Assembly (NCBI RefSeq): GCF_001642475.1
Contig: NW_019173948.1
Span: 62,001-126,000 of the forward strand
Length of the DNA stretch: 64,000 nucleotides
Reading direction: 5' to 3'
From: Fonsecaea monophora
Lineage: Eukaryota > Ascomycota > Eurotiomycetes > Chaetothyriales > Herpotrichiellaceae
This document shows, piece by piece, positions 23,201 to 33,673 of the stretch (positions are counted from its first letter, which is position 1; every line of letters begins with the position of its first letter). The notes under the pieces were generated by a model. The model saw only the letters and a program-made list of their open reading frames with translations. It was not told where the DNA came from and ran no database searches. Made by a program: the position numbers and the translations under genes.

Positions 23201-23923
23201 CCCTTTCCCGGTATCGCTCGAATCCCTTCGGCCGAGTCTTCTAGTGGACAAAATGAAGGCAACAATGTGCCTCAGGACCTAACTCAAGCTCGGGTCCCAA
23301 GTTTGCGCGGCGGAGCAAGCAGTCCACAGCAGTAAGTCATTTCGATCGCTGCACGGCCAAACACTAACGGCCGGATAAGGCTTGAGCAATTCCGCAGCTT
23401 GTCTTTCGGCACCCCGTTCACAATTCCTACAAGCGACGAAAGCATTATTTACTTCACGAAGGACGGCCAAGAAACGCAATTGCCACCTCCACAGCCAGGA
23501 CAATTTGACCAGACATACCTATCACTCCATGATGTCGCTTTTCAGCAGCGCCAAATGGGAGTTGACGGAGCTCTAGAACCTCTTTACAATTTTTGGACTG
23601 ATTTCCTTGTCGACAAGTTCAATGTCGGCATGTATCAGGAATTCAAAACGACCGCGATTGGTGATTTACTCGAAGGCAGTGATAGCGGCATGTCGCATCT
23701 TGTCCGCTATTTTGGCAAGCTCTTATCCGCCCCTGTTCCGATCAGTGAACGTCTTGCCTCCGACATGATCAACCTTTATCGAGAGGAAAAACCCGATAAC
23801 CGACCTGTTTTCCATGCCTTGCGGGCTGCGTGGCGCAACGGTGCGACAAACTTGAAGACAATCAAACGACTCGGCGACGTCCTTAGTGCAGAAGAAAAGG
23901 CCGAGCTCGATAAGAGCGGCTAA
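20265..23923 (+). CDS. La-motif RNA-binding protein (LARP1/Sro9-like)
   Basis: A three-exon gene (20265-22411, 22471-23331, 23380-23923) encodes 1183 residues. The first ~700 residues are disordered and low-complexity, with an RG-rich stretch (RGRGYRGRGNNNY near 580-600) typical of RNA-binding tails. A La motif spans about 705-780 (EYYFSIDNLCKDLFLRKHMD, GYVPLSVIANFKRIKTLTED), and its first residues straddle the first intron. The C-terminus (MYQEFKTTAIGDLLEG, GMSHLVRYFGKLLSAPV) resembles the helical DM15 repeats of LARP1, a weaker match. LARP1-type proteins bind the 5' ends of ribosomal-protein mRNAs and respond to TORC1. Its neighbour NPR3 is also a TORC1 regulator, which may be coincidence. 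Confidence 0.9.
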
Positions 23924-25692
23924 GTGTCTGCTCTCCTTGGCACCTTTTTCTGGTGTGCTGTGACGGAACAAAAAAAGCATGTATCTGCTCATCGTTGCCA
24001 TTCTCGGAAACGTATGGAGAAAGCCTCTTCGACCGTTGAACGAATATGCAAATTTTCTAATGGCATTTGTCTGATTAACACCACCTGAGATCATCGTTGC
24101 CGTGATCTTTTTACCCTTCGAAACTGATTCACTTCATTTTGCTGGAGCTACCGGTTCTCAACAAACTCACCGCGATTGACCTCGAGATCTTTGTACAATG
24201 CACATGTGATTTCGTCCATCGAACCACGTTACTTGACGTGCGACATGTGCGACACCAGAAACGAGCGAGTTCTTGTCACCGACAATCATTTTTCAATACA
24301 ACATTTCCACAACCACATACCAGGAGCCATCCCAACTGAAAGGGGAAGGGAGAAAAAAGTAAAAAAACCATGCAGCTTTTAGCAGGATTCAATGGCATAT
24401 GCAAAGGATTACAAGCGGCGCATTGAATTAGGCTTGAGAATTCCCCTCTGGGACAACTCACGACCAATTATGATTGAGATACCACACCGCGGTTGCTCAG
24501 CACATTTTCTTCGATTGTTTCAGAGTAATGGCTCACTTTTCTTTTCACTCAAAGGCATAATTATGTCTCTTGCATAGACCTCACAACGTTGCACAGGGAG
24601 GACAGGAATGGCAGAGTTACCGTGGGGACAGAGAGGCTGGGGACACACGGTCATGCAAAGCGCTGGGCGAGTTGCAAAGGTGAACGGGAGGAGCAGCGAG
24701 CTGGGAAGGGCAACCCACACCACCCCCTTTTCCTCGACCCTACAGGACCTTGGCGTCAAGGGGGGATTTTTTTTGTGTCTGGTCGAATGAGCATAGCCAG
24801 GGAGTCCCAGGCCAAGACTGCAGGGAGATGGAGGGTTTATTCGTTTCGACCCAAGGGACGGACACCTCGTCGAGACAGCATTGGATTTGAGAACCAGAAA
24901 GCCACAAAAAAAGAATCCACAGGAGGGGATGGGATTAGTATTTCCCACCAAACATTGCATGTCAAGGAAAAAAAGAAAGGCCAGAGCCTCATCCTGTGTG
25001 GAAAAAGGATGCGATACTGCTGCTGCTGTCCGACGGGGTCCCTCAATGCGAGCTTTCACAAGATTCCCTAGTCTCACACCATTCTTCTTTGTCAGTGAGC
25101 GAGGAGAGGAGGGCAAGACAAAAGTTTGTACACAGTATCACGAGACCAGGACATCTTAGGTGAATGAAATGGTTCATTGTGAAACCACCAATTCTTGTAA
25201 ATAGAAAAAAAAAGTAGAGTGCTATTCTGTGCCGGGTACTTGTATCTCAGTCGACTGGCTTGCAGGCTGGATGTGCATTATATGTCTGTTGTAAAGACCA
25301 AAACCATCCCGGTATTTCGCGGTCGTGATCATAAACATCCAGCAGGTTGTGTCTCTCTGTGTGTGGGACTCAAGTCACCGGCATTCGAGTCGACGACTGT
25401 GTCAACATATAGAATCTTGCCTCCCTGGCTGCACCTTTGCGGTCTGATTATGCTTGCTTTTTCAACTGTGGCGGCGGATGAAGCACGTCTCCTCGGATTA
25501 CACCTGGCGAGCTTTCGCATTGCAGGGTCTGCTATCGCTTCTGGGAGTGCCTTGAAGTGTACAGTCGAGTGTTTGTTTCATCAAGCGGCATTGACACGCA
25601 ACCCCCTTTTCGTTCTGCTTGTCAACAAGGTGTTGTGCTGGGTAGGCAACACCTAACACTTCCATCTGAGTTTTTGTTCTGATACCATTTCC
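23924..25692. other. Long convergent 3' region, no gene seen
   Basis: This 1.77-kb region lies between the 3' ends of the La-motif gene (plus) and TMA20 (minus), which is unusually long for a convergent spacer in this window. Open frames on both strands at 24520-25160 overlap each other and show no recognisable protein. They consist largely of A-rich and purine-rich sequence. Long untranslated tails are the simplest reading. Confidence 0.45.
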
Positions 25693-26524
25693 TCAACTCA
25701 ATTCCATCTTCCACAGCCCATCCCCGAGATAGTGTCCAGAACTCATCGCCACTCCCTTTTTCTTCGCCTTCATCTCCTCGGTGCCCACCTCCAAGATCCC
25801 GATCATGCATACCTCTTCCTTCCCTTCTGCCGTGATGGCAACAACTTCCCCCGCTTTGACCTCTTCGTCCTTGTCGGGTAACCAGCCGCCGGCGGAGGTG
25901 AGGCCGGGAACCATGAGCGTGGCGCCGGACAGGACGAAGCGGATCGCGCCGCGGTCAATGCGCAGGTGTTTGAAACATTGCGGGTATTGGTGGACCAGTT
26001 TCAGGTGGGGGATGATAGGGTCGTCCATGTGTTGGTAGAAGAGGGGGCGATCGTCGAGGACATAGAGGGAGACGCGGTCGGGACTAAGAAAACATGTCTT
26101 TGTGAGTGATTTGCCATGCGGAGGAGGGAAAGACAACATTTCAAGATTCCGCTCTTCTTCGGCCACGGGTTGTGAAAAGGAAGACATCGCTTATTTGGAG
26201 GGGGAATGTCGCAGAAACACTCTTGCTCTAATTCCCACACCCCTTCCCCCAATTGTGGTGAAAATCCGAGGACAGCGGCATTGTACGCCCAAACACAGGG
26301 TTCCTCACAGTTTCACCAAGTCCAGTTGACTCTTCTTGGGCAAGATGTCGTCAATGCAGGGCTCGAGGTTCGGATACGTCTCGAGCACTTTGGCTCTGAT
26401 GCCCCGCTGAACCGAGGACTTTACTTTGGACTTTGCGCCCGCCGACAAGCTGTGTTTCCACCACTTTAGCGTCTCGTCCCTGGGAGAGGGGAGGAGGTGG
26501 GCATGCTTACTCCTTCTTGAACAT
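25693..26524 (-). CDS. TMA20: TMA20/MCT-1, PUA-domain translation factor
   Basis: A three-exon model (26524-26511, 26479-26309, 26083-25693) gives 191 residues, close to the family length. It begins MFKKE on a 14-base first exon and continues SSVQRGIRAKVLETYPNLEP, PKKSQLDLVKL, PDRVSLYVLDDRPLFYQH. It then enters the PUA domain (IDRGAIRFVLSGATLMVPGL, AEGKEEVCMIGILEV) and ends HYLGDGLWKM. This matches MCT-1/TMA20 along its whole length. MCT-1/TMA20 pairs with TMA22 (DENR) on the 40S subunit to recycle ribosomes and allow re-initiation. Both introns preserve frame and have standard GT-AG ends (GTAAGC...CTCCCAG and GTGAGG...TTCTTAG). The frame around 26187 upstream of exon 3 is intron. Confidence 0.92.
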
Positions 26525-26689
26525 GGCGCAGGACTGTGTCAATAACGGGGTTCAGGGGGGATAGAAGTGGTAGAGGAGCAGGGAAGGGTGATAGGAGATC
26601 GCTGGCGCCCCGTTTGGTGGTTGTCAATTCTCGGGGTGCGCATGCGCAGGGCAGTTGGGAGGGGAAGACGTCGGCCAAGAAGTTTGTTT

Positions 26690-27595
26690 GTGACTATTGA
26701 GTATCTCGGCGCGGGGCTAAAATATTCCGAACTCTTCTCACCTAGCGTTTTGTGCCATGAGCTAACGTTTGGAGACCTCAATATCAAAAACATTGCGTTT
26801 ACTTCTGGTCGTTCAAGTCACCTACCCATAGAGAGGCTTTTCGAAGTGCTTGGCCCTCTTGAATCGAAAGATTTGATCCCAGTGGATGGTTAATCTCTCA
26901 GTGACAGCGTCCCCAGGCAGCTGGTCAAGTCAGTGGAATGGGTCGGTTGGCCAGATGAAGATGATGTAGACGATGACGATATTCGACTTATCGACCTAGG
27001 AGAAGCATTCAGCCTAGATGCGACTCCTGAACGTCTCGCTCGACCTCCATGCATGCAGGCGCCCGAAACAATCTTCACTGACAGGTTCGATCATCGACTC
27101 GACTTGTGGCGCTCGGGTTCAATAGTGAGCTTTTCCCCATGGTCAAATCGAAGGCCACATATATACTGACACTTGCTACGTATCTACTATCTCATATTTA
27201 GAACCTTGCCATGCAAATAGTGGACAATCGACACGTTCGTTGCATCGATGATCGACTTTGTGGGAGAGTTGCCCCTTGAATGGCAGCCAAAGTGGGAACC
27301 GATGAGGCTCGACGCCAATGGAGGTTCCCAACTAGAAGAAAACGCACCTCTTCCGGGGTTGAGGCTGGAGCAGATGTTCGACAAACACGTCGAGGAACTA
27401 GAATTGAAGATTCTTCTTCCTGTCATTGAGCACTTGACGAGGTTCTTGCCATCGGATCGCATGTCAGCACAGCAGGCACTTGAATTCTCACTGCAGCGAA
27501 TGACAATCTGGAAACTTGACGACTTGGATGCTCCATGCAAACCCGGAGCATTCCTGTCCCCATCGCTCGGGCGACTGGTCCTACCAGATCAATAG
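26690..27595 (+). pseudogene. Relic of SRPK-like protein kinase (C-terminal lobe)
   Basis: Three blocks in one frame show the C-lobe of a fungal SRPK-like kinase. The first is a catalytic loop reading FGDLNIKNIAF (normal kinases have HGD, so the His is lost) and a LFEVLGPLES segment. The second has WVGWPDEDD, a DLG in place of DFG (IRLIDLGEAFSL), MQAPETIF (APE motif) and HRLDLWRSGS. The third is MIDFVGELPLEWQPKWEPMR to the C-terminus. An in-frame TAA (26891-26893) separates blocks one and two, and the best intron between blocks two and three (27125-27201) shifts the frame. The N-lobe is absent and TMA20 starts just upstream. I read this as a dead gene fragment. A multi-exon gene is much less likely. 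Confidence 0.7.
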
Positions 27596-28815
27596 ACAAC
27601 CGAACCTTATATTTCGCTCCCGCGATGAGGAGTTTGGCCAGACGATTTAGACGTGATCGAGGGCTCCTCTTACCAGACAGGTTACCTACATACTCATCCT
27701 TACAAGTCGTCTCTACTCAGTTCCCACGATATCACCCTGCCTACACTCCCCCAGCTGAGAGACCGAGTCGGCCTTCCCACCGCTGCGTGCCGTGCGAGGA
27801 TCCTACCAATGAAAGATAAGGACTTGTGTACATGGCAAGCTGCACATTTTCCACCTCCATCATTCCTCCAGCCCCGCGGCCAAAGTCTGCGGACCCCCGA
27901 ATTCGCTGTCGTCCAATCCTTTTCCGGGAAGTTGTGCTGCAACAGCATCCCTCAAGTGCATCCACAGAAGACTGTTCCTGACTCCATTTTTGTTTGCATT
28001 TCGGGCAATCCTTCCGCAGTCCGGCCTTGATACTTCTTCTGTCGTCCTCGCGGCTGCATATCTGTCTGGTCTACCTCGTAGATGAGATCGCCTCGTGCCG
28101 CTAAATTGTGATTGGTATCTCGACTGCCGAAGGACCAGATGTGGTGTGATCTCTGATGTACACAGTCCTCGTAATCTTTCACTGGCAGAACCGATACGGA
28201 TGCCGAGTGTTCATCGACAGCAATCTAGCAGCTAGTCCTGGTCAATGCTTCTCACGGACTTCTGTTCTTCCTCGGGACAGTGTCGTTGACCGAATCCTCC
28301 GTCGCATCGCCCTAGTTGGCGACAATCGGGAGGACGAGAAGTCGGGTAGGACACCTCCAATTAAGTGCCTAATTGGGTAATCGAGGGAGACTGCGAGTTG
28401 GATCAAGGCTCAAGGGGACAAAGTTTAATACCAATGCCAAGAATAGGCCAAGCCTTCAAAGTCACGTGTAAGAATATCCCATGTTACCAGACCGCGTCTG
28501 CACGCGTTCTCTTTCTTCCATTGTCACCACCAGTTCAATCAGACCATGACTCTCTTACCCTATATCTTGTATCTACCTGTGCATCCCTCTTCTCAACAAC
28601 GCCGACGTATCCTGTACAGTCTTTAGGGTGCGCTCCACAATAGGAGCAAGCTCTATGTGTCTCACTCCCAATGGCCTCATGCCCCAAGTTAACCCGCTAA
28701 TGAATGCCTGGCTACTGAACATCTCGGCCACTTACAATGCAAGCAAATCAATGTATCTCTTACTCCTTTTTCTTTGCCTCTAGTCCCATCCTCTTGTGAT
28801 CTCATTGAGCGGCTG
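27596..28815. other. Intergenic, no gene seen
   Basis: This 1.2-kb region lies between the kinase relic and the 3' end of the Rieske gene. Several short open frames overlap on both strands without any recognisable product. Confidence 0.5.
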
Positions 28816-30240
28816 TCACCACTCCAAGGTTTGAGACAAGCTGGAAATTCGCGAACACTTCTCCAAAGAAGGCGAGTCGGCTACCCCATCAAGGGCATCG
28901 CACAAGGCTTCGGCTTCCGTGTCAATCTCGGCTGTGCCTGTCACCCTGATCGCTGGCTGCAGCTTCCTCTTGGCCATCTTCTCGTTCCGTTGATGCTGAG
29001 CGAGAATGGCAAACAAGTCAATCGTGCGACCTATGCCGTCGATCAGCAATCGTGTAGCGTGTACCTGGGAGACATCACTCACCTCCGCATTGATATGCAA
29101 AATATGGGGATCTCGTTGCGCTCTTGTTTTCGTCTGGGCTCGATAAATGCAGGAGTTCTTGCTCCAGCATCCACTTCGACTTCTCCAGCACCTTTGCCGG
29201 AGCTGTGTGTCCCTGTTTGAGGTAAAAGTCGCAGCGCACAACGACCTCTGAGCTTGATCGTGGTAGAAGCACCATGGTGCACCACAAATCATCGTCGAGT
29301 TCCTTGATGATGCTCAAGGGACCGAGTAGTCTGACCACTTTGGATTTGGACTTGCGAATTGCAGAAAGCCATTCAAACGGGCTCTGCGCCCATTGAGCCT
29401 GGTTGGAGAACTCATTTGCTGATCGGTGTCAGAGTTTGGACGCTGATGGATTTCCAAATTGACTTACCGATGTCTTTCCAGTTCGTTGGACAGGTCACCT
29501 CCTTTCCATCCACCCACGAGCAGCTCCCCAGATCCACGTGGGATTTCACATTATTGAAAGGAAGATTCAGCGTACTTGCGTCGAAATTGACAAACACCAA
29601 GCCTTCTCTCGTCGTGATCAACTTGATCTCGAACAGTCCATTGTCTTCAGGTACGAATCCGGGCGATTCATCGAATTTTGGTGCCTTGACCAAGGCGCCT
29701 GTGTCATCGTACTGCCAGCCGTGGTATTTGCACGAAAACCGCGTCGAGGAGCCACATGATTTGCGCACCACGGTATATGCTCGATGCCGGCAGACGTTGT
29801 GGAAGGCCCGGAGTCTCAAGTCTTTGCCCAGGACGACAAAGAACGAGATACCGGCGACGTCGTATGCATGATAGTCACCGGGCTTGTCGAATCTGCTGCG
29901 GTGACACACAAAGAGCCATGTCTTGAGATCAGTCAGTTTTCCCGTTCGCACCAGCGACCTTTGTTCGCGAGACAAAGTGAAGTAGACTACCGCCTACCTT
30001 GCTAAAGAAAGCTCTTTTCTCCAACTGAAAGATGTCGTCATCCGACATATTCTCCTGCTTTAGACTGCCCTTCTCAGCCTGGTCAAGACTTGAACCAGGG
30101 GCAAAGGATTTGCGGTCATCATGGACGAGATTGAACAGGAGACGTCCGACAAGGTAAACAATGCAAGCACCGGCAGAAAGATAAACAGGCAATGGAGAAA
30201 ACACGGAGCCAAACTGGCTCTCGACTGGGTTTACGGCCAT
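28816..30240 (-). CDS. Rieske [2Fe-2S] protein lacking the oxygenase iron site
   Basis: Four exons (30240-29998, 29921-29468, 29418-29083, 29030-28816) encode 415 residues with the frame kept. An N-terminal hydrophobic segment (VYLSAGACIVYLVGRLLF, about 19-36) suggests membrane anchoring. A Rieske domain follows with the full cluster ligands Cys125/His127 (FHNVCRHRAY) and Cys145/His148 (FSCKYHGW). Downstream the NWK phrase that normally opens the mononuclear-iron helix is present (TNWKDIANEF), but the His-x4-His iron-binding helix after it is missing. The remaining sheet (DDLWCTMVLLPRSS, VVVRCDFYL) and a helical tail persist. So it can pass electrons but appears unable to bind the catalytic iron. 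It is divergent to the gene at 31030, which has the opposite composition. Its role as electron-transfer partner is inferred. Confidence 0.9.
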
Positions 30241-31029
30241 GCTAGAAGGGTTCTTCTGGGGCCAGTATTGATATATTTTTGATATTGGGTTTTTTGTTTC
30301 AACAAGAAAGGGTCAATCACGATTTATGAATACGATACGAACGAGACCTGGGTGGCCCCGGATTGCCCGTGTTAGCCAAGGGGAAGCATTTTCAACAGTT
30401 GGTAATGGAGGATGCGATGCCCGAGAAGCTACTGGAAAAGGGCGGCCAATGACCTTGATTGACTCTGGTCGATTGTACCCCATTACAACGCTCGGATCCG
30501 ACACTAATTATATTCTCACTCGTCAGTTTTAAGTCGCCCATGATATCAAAGCTGACGCACTCTATGGTCCACGGGTCACAGGGGGGGAAAAACCGCGCCA
30601 TAACTCAACTGGGTAATACGATCCCGGCGCAACAATCACATCCCCTCGACAGGGTTTTGACTTCTGCGGAAGTATCTACTCGAACCGCAACGACCAAACA
30701 AGTTCTAGACCCAACCCAACCAGTGACGAGTTGGCACATGTGCAAATCGTTCAGCCCAGGGATTGCGATGAATAATGCCGATCCGCCTTTTGCGGGCACT
30801 TCTGTCCACGGCTTGCGCGAATAGGGGCCACTGGTGGATCAACAAGTCACAGACTCACGGCTCCATCGCTCGGTCGGTATTTGAATGCCTCTTTTGGAAC
30901 TCATTGTAAGGGTCGGCATCATGCGGGATCTTATGATAACGTCGTGCTTGGGTAAAAATACAAACGTCGACGTCGACGACTACTACTGAAACGTCTGCTG
31001 GCAATTCTTGAAACTTTGAAACAATCTCC
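30241..31029. promoter_or_regulatory. Shared divergent promoter of the two half-oxygenase genes
   Basis: This is a 789-bp spacer between the start codons of the two Rieske-family genes. It contains the palindrome TCGGATCCGA (30492-30501), a CGG-N2-CCG arrangement that could bind a Zn2Cys6 regulator, though such short sites occur by chance. No coding sequence is supported. Co-regulation of the pair is the natural inference. Confidence 0.35.
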
Positions 31030-32253
31030 ATGAATTCAGCAATGGACGCGACAAAAACACTGCCCGCGTCGTGGTACATTTCACAGAATCTCTTGTCGCT
31101 CGAACAACGGGCCATCTTCCACAAAGCCTGGTACTTTGTCGGAGCTGTCCCTCGGTTTGCGGTGGAGCGGGAAGTCGAGTACGAGTTCGCAGGGGTGTCC
31201 ATCGTCGTCCACCACGATGGAAACGAGAACTTTGAGGTGAAGAGGAAATCCGATGTATGCTCGTGGCCCACGTCCATTTTTATTGTTTGAATCTTTTGTA
31301 ATTTTCTCTCTCTCTCTTTCTCATCTTCCAGGGCGTCCTTTTGAGACACCGCTTGACTCCCACGGGTCTCCTGTTCACTACTATCGACCACGCCGCGCCG
31401 CCGTTTGAGCAATGGTTTCCTTCATCCCTGCTCGAGCTGCTGTCGAAATACAACTTCCGCCGCCTGCCGCACCGTCGCTCCATCAAATACCCCGGCCGCT
31501 TCAACTGGAAAACCATGGTCGATGGATACCAAGAATGCCTGCACTGCCAATACACGCACCGCAGCTTCAGCGTCAAGTACCCACCCACCTTTTACGAGGT
31601 GCACAACCACGGCACGTACAGCCGGCACATTGCCGACCCGCAGAAGCCCAACGACGGTCTGTTCCTGTTCTTCTTCCCCGTCTGCACCCTGAACCTGTAC
31701 GGCGGCGGCATGAGCAGTTTCCGCGTCTGCCCCGGCGAAAAGGTGGGCGAGACGCGCATGGAGTTTGACTATTACTTTGACGACGGCAAGGGCGGCACCG
31801 AAGGGTTTGAGGATTATTTCAAGTTTGTGAGGAAGGTGGCCCTGGAGGACTTTGAGCTGTGCGAGGTCGCTCAGAGTAATCTGGAGCGAGGCGTTTACTC
31901 GCAAGGAGTGTTGAACCAGGCCAAGGAGAGTGGTGTTTTGCGTGAGTCTTTCCTACCCTCCGTTCCCTTGCATGATCTCTCCTTCGCAACTCTTGGATGA
32001 CCACCTGGCTATACGTTGCCACGGCTCGCAATACCTCTCTTGCTGGACCCAACATGGCATGGCACGTGTTGTTGGCACACATTGACTGACAGCCACCGTG
32101 ACTTTTGCAGATTACCAACAGCTGGCGCGGAAGATGGTGGTTGAAAAGTTCAAGGAGGAGGAGGCCGAGAAAAATGCTCTCACGCCAGCAAGTAGCCGGG
32201 CCAGTGGTGTCGGCTATGTCGGTGGTCAAGAAGACGTGTCCGTCTCAGCTTGA
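31030..32253 (+). CDS. Rieske-oxygenase catalytic subunit-like protein lacking the Rieske domain
   Basis: Three exons (31030-31254, 31332-31941, 32111-32253) encode 325 residues. The N-terminus (SWYISQNLLSLEQRAIFHKA, WYFVGAVPRF) and the whole catalytic half match fungal choline-monooxygenase-like Rieske oxygenases. The iron helix reads NWKTMVDGYQECLHCQYTH, giving Asp139, His146 and His151. The third ligand is expected at Asp248 in ALEDFELCEVAQ, and the C-terminal LERGVYSQGVLN phrase is typical. The segment that should carry the CxH...CxxH cluster between EFAGVSIVVHH and LTPTGLLFTTID, about 60 residues, is absent. No cysteine/histidine pair replaces it, so an external [2Fe-2S] donor would be needed. 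The divergent neighbour encodes exactly such a protein. The substrate is unknown; quaternary amines or aromatics are possible. Confidence 0.88.
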
Positions 32254-32430
32254 TGTTGATGTTGATATTGCGCCATGTTGGTCTTGCATAGAACAAACAA
32301 TCCCTTTTCGCTCGCTCTCTGACGGCCCCTTGTTCTCTATGGCTGATTGGTTTACCCGGGTGAGACGCACTTGACGGCTCATCGCTATTCTTTGTTTCAT
32401 ATCTCTCGATCATCCACCACCAACCACCAT

Positions 32431-32469
32431 CAGTGATATCAGTGACATCAGTGACATGAGTGATCAGTG
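32431..32469. repeat. Short tandem repeat CAGTGAYAT
   Basis: About four imperfect copies of the 9-mer CAGTGAYAT lie in the short convergent spacer between the catalytic half-oxygenase and the IMPACT-type gene. A CTAG tetranucleotide run (32483-32495) sits next to it. Both are probably simple slippage repeats. Confidence 0.6.
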
Positions 32470-32491
32470 CTCGCCCAACCTCTCTAGCTAG

Positions 32492-33673
32492 CTAGCTTTT
32501 TTCCTTGCCTACTTCGGCTTTGCTGCCACTCTTCTCCTCCTCCTCCTCGAGCTTGTCCAGCTGCCTCAAGATAAAAGCTATCGTAGCATCCCGTGCCTTT
32601 TCCAGTTGCTTCAGCTTTGTCAGTGGCATGTCGCTGTATCCGATTTTCTGGGGAGCGGCTGGCGAGGAGGGCGTTGAAGATTGTTGTTGTCGTTGTTGTG
32701 GCTGTGACGACGGTGCTGCTGGTGCCCCTGCGTTCTCTGTCGTGGTCGTGGTCGTGGTCGTGGACGTCGACGTCGAGGTTGTTATGGCTTTGGTCTTGTC
32801 GGCCAACAGGCCTCGCAGGACGACGATGCTGCGGTCCCGCTCGGCGAGCTGGTCGGCGAGTCGTGCCTTGATGGCTGCTTCTGCTTCTGCCTCCTCGCCA
32901 TCTCCAGCGTCATCACCGCCACCAACGCCGTCATTATCGGGAAGAAGTCTCTGCCTCTTGGATCCCGATCCCACACCACCGCCGCCACCACCACCACCAC
33001 CAAGGCTATCGCGCCATTTCCGCACCGCCTCGCGCGCCACGTCCTCGATGTGCGTGAACCTCACGGGGCCCAATAACACACCACCATACCACCTGGCGAC
33101 GACGACGACGCCCTCGACGTCCAGGTCGGCCAGGAGCCGCTCGAGCCGCTTGCCCGCGTACTTTTCGCCGTCGTCCTCCGAGCCCGTCGTGTAGATGGGC
33201 CTTCCTCCCGCGGTGGCGCCGGCGCCGGCGCCGGGTGTGTTGTATGTAGATGTAGATGTAGATGTTGTGGTTGTGGTGAAGAGAGTCTGCTGGCTCGACC
33301 GCCGCCGCCACGCGACGATGCGGTGGCTCGCGCTCGCAAACGCCGGGTGTGCTTGCAGCCGTTTGACCGTTGCCGTCAACGATAGCGATGGCGGCTTCGT
33401 CCCACTCCCGCTCCCGGATCCAGTTCCGGACGGCTTCGCAAACACCCCCGGCGCGGCGTGAAAGTGCGCCACGAACGTGGACTGGCGGTCGTGGATCGGC
33501 GAGGAGATGAAGACCCGGTCGTCATCACTCCCCTCGACGCTTCTGCTGGCGGGTTTGTCTCTTGATGCGTTCGCGGTCGCGGCCGCCGCAGCAATGAGAT
33601 CTTCTACGTCGTCGGCGGTGGGTGATGGCGAGGCCGGGCGTTTCTTCGTCGTTGTTGTCGGTGTGGATGACAT
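32492..33673 (-). CDS. IMPACT/YigZ-domain protein (YIH1-related)
   Basis: This single-exon gene encodes 393 residues from ATG 33673. An in-frame ATG also lies at 33826 and the frame is open to 33868, but the sequence ahead of 33673 looks like leader. The conserved UPF0029/IMPACT fold covers about residues 45-235, with FISSPIHDRQSTFVAHFHAA and HRIVAWRR. The signature GSEDDGEKYAGKRLERLL follows, then VVVARWYGGVLLGPVRFTHI. It lacks the N-terminal RWD domain that lets yeast Yih1 bind Gcn1, so it is a stand-alone IMPACT domain. Threonine and glycine homopolymers interrupt the domain, and a glutamine/threonine-rich region and a coiled-coil-like basic tail follow. IMPACT proteins tune the Gcn2 amino-acid-starvation response. 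Here that function is only inferred by family. Confidence 0.85.
   Translation of the reverse strand: MSSTPTTTTKKRPASPSPTADDVEDLIAAAAATANASRDKPASRSVEGSDDDRVFISSPIHDRQSTFVAHFHAAPGVFAKPSGTGSGSGSGTKPPSLSLTATVKRLQAHPAFASASHRIVAWRRRSSQQTLFTTTTTSTSTSTYNTPGAGAGATAGGRPIYTTGSEDDGEKYAGKRLERLLADLDVEGVVVVARWYGGVLLGPVRFTHIEDVAREAVRKWRDSLGGGGGGGGGVGSGSKRQRLLPDNDGVGGGDDAGDGEEAEAEAAIKARLADQLAERDRSIVVLRGLLADKTKAITTSTSTSTTTTTTTTENAGAPAAPSSQPQQRQQQSSTPSSPAAPQKIGYSDMPLTKLKQLEKARDATIAFILRQLDKLEEEEEKSGSKAEVGKEKS

Noticed and set aside
24520..25160. Overlapping open frames on both strands
   Set aside because: Purine-rich, low-complexity sequence in a convergent 3' region; no family or splice structure.
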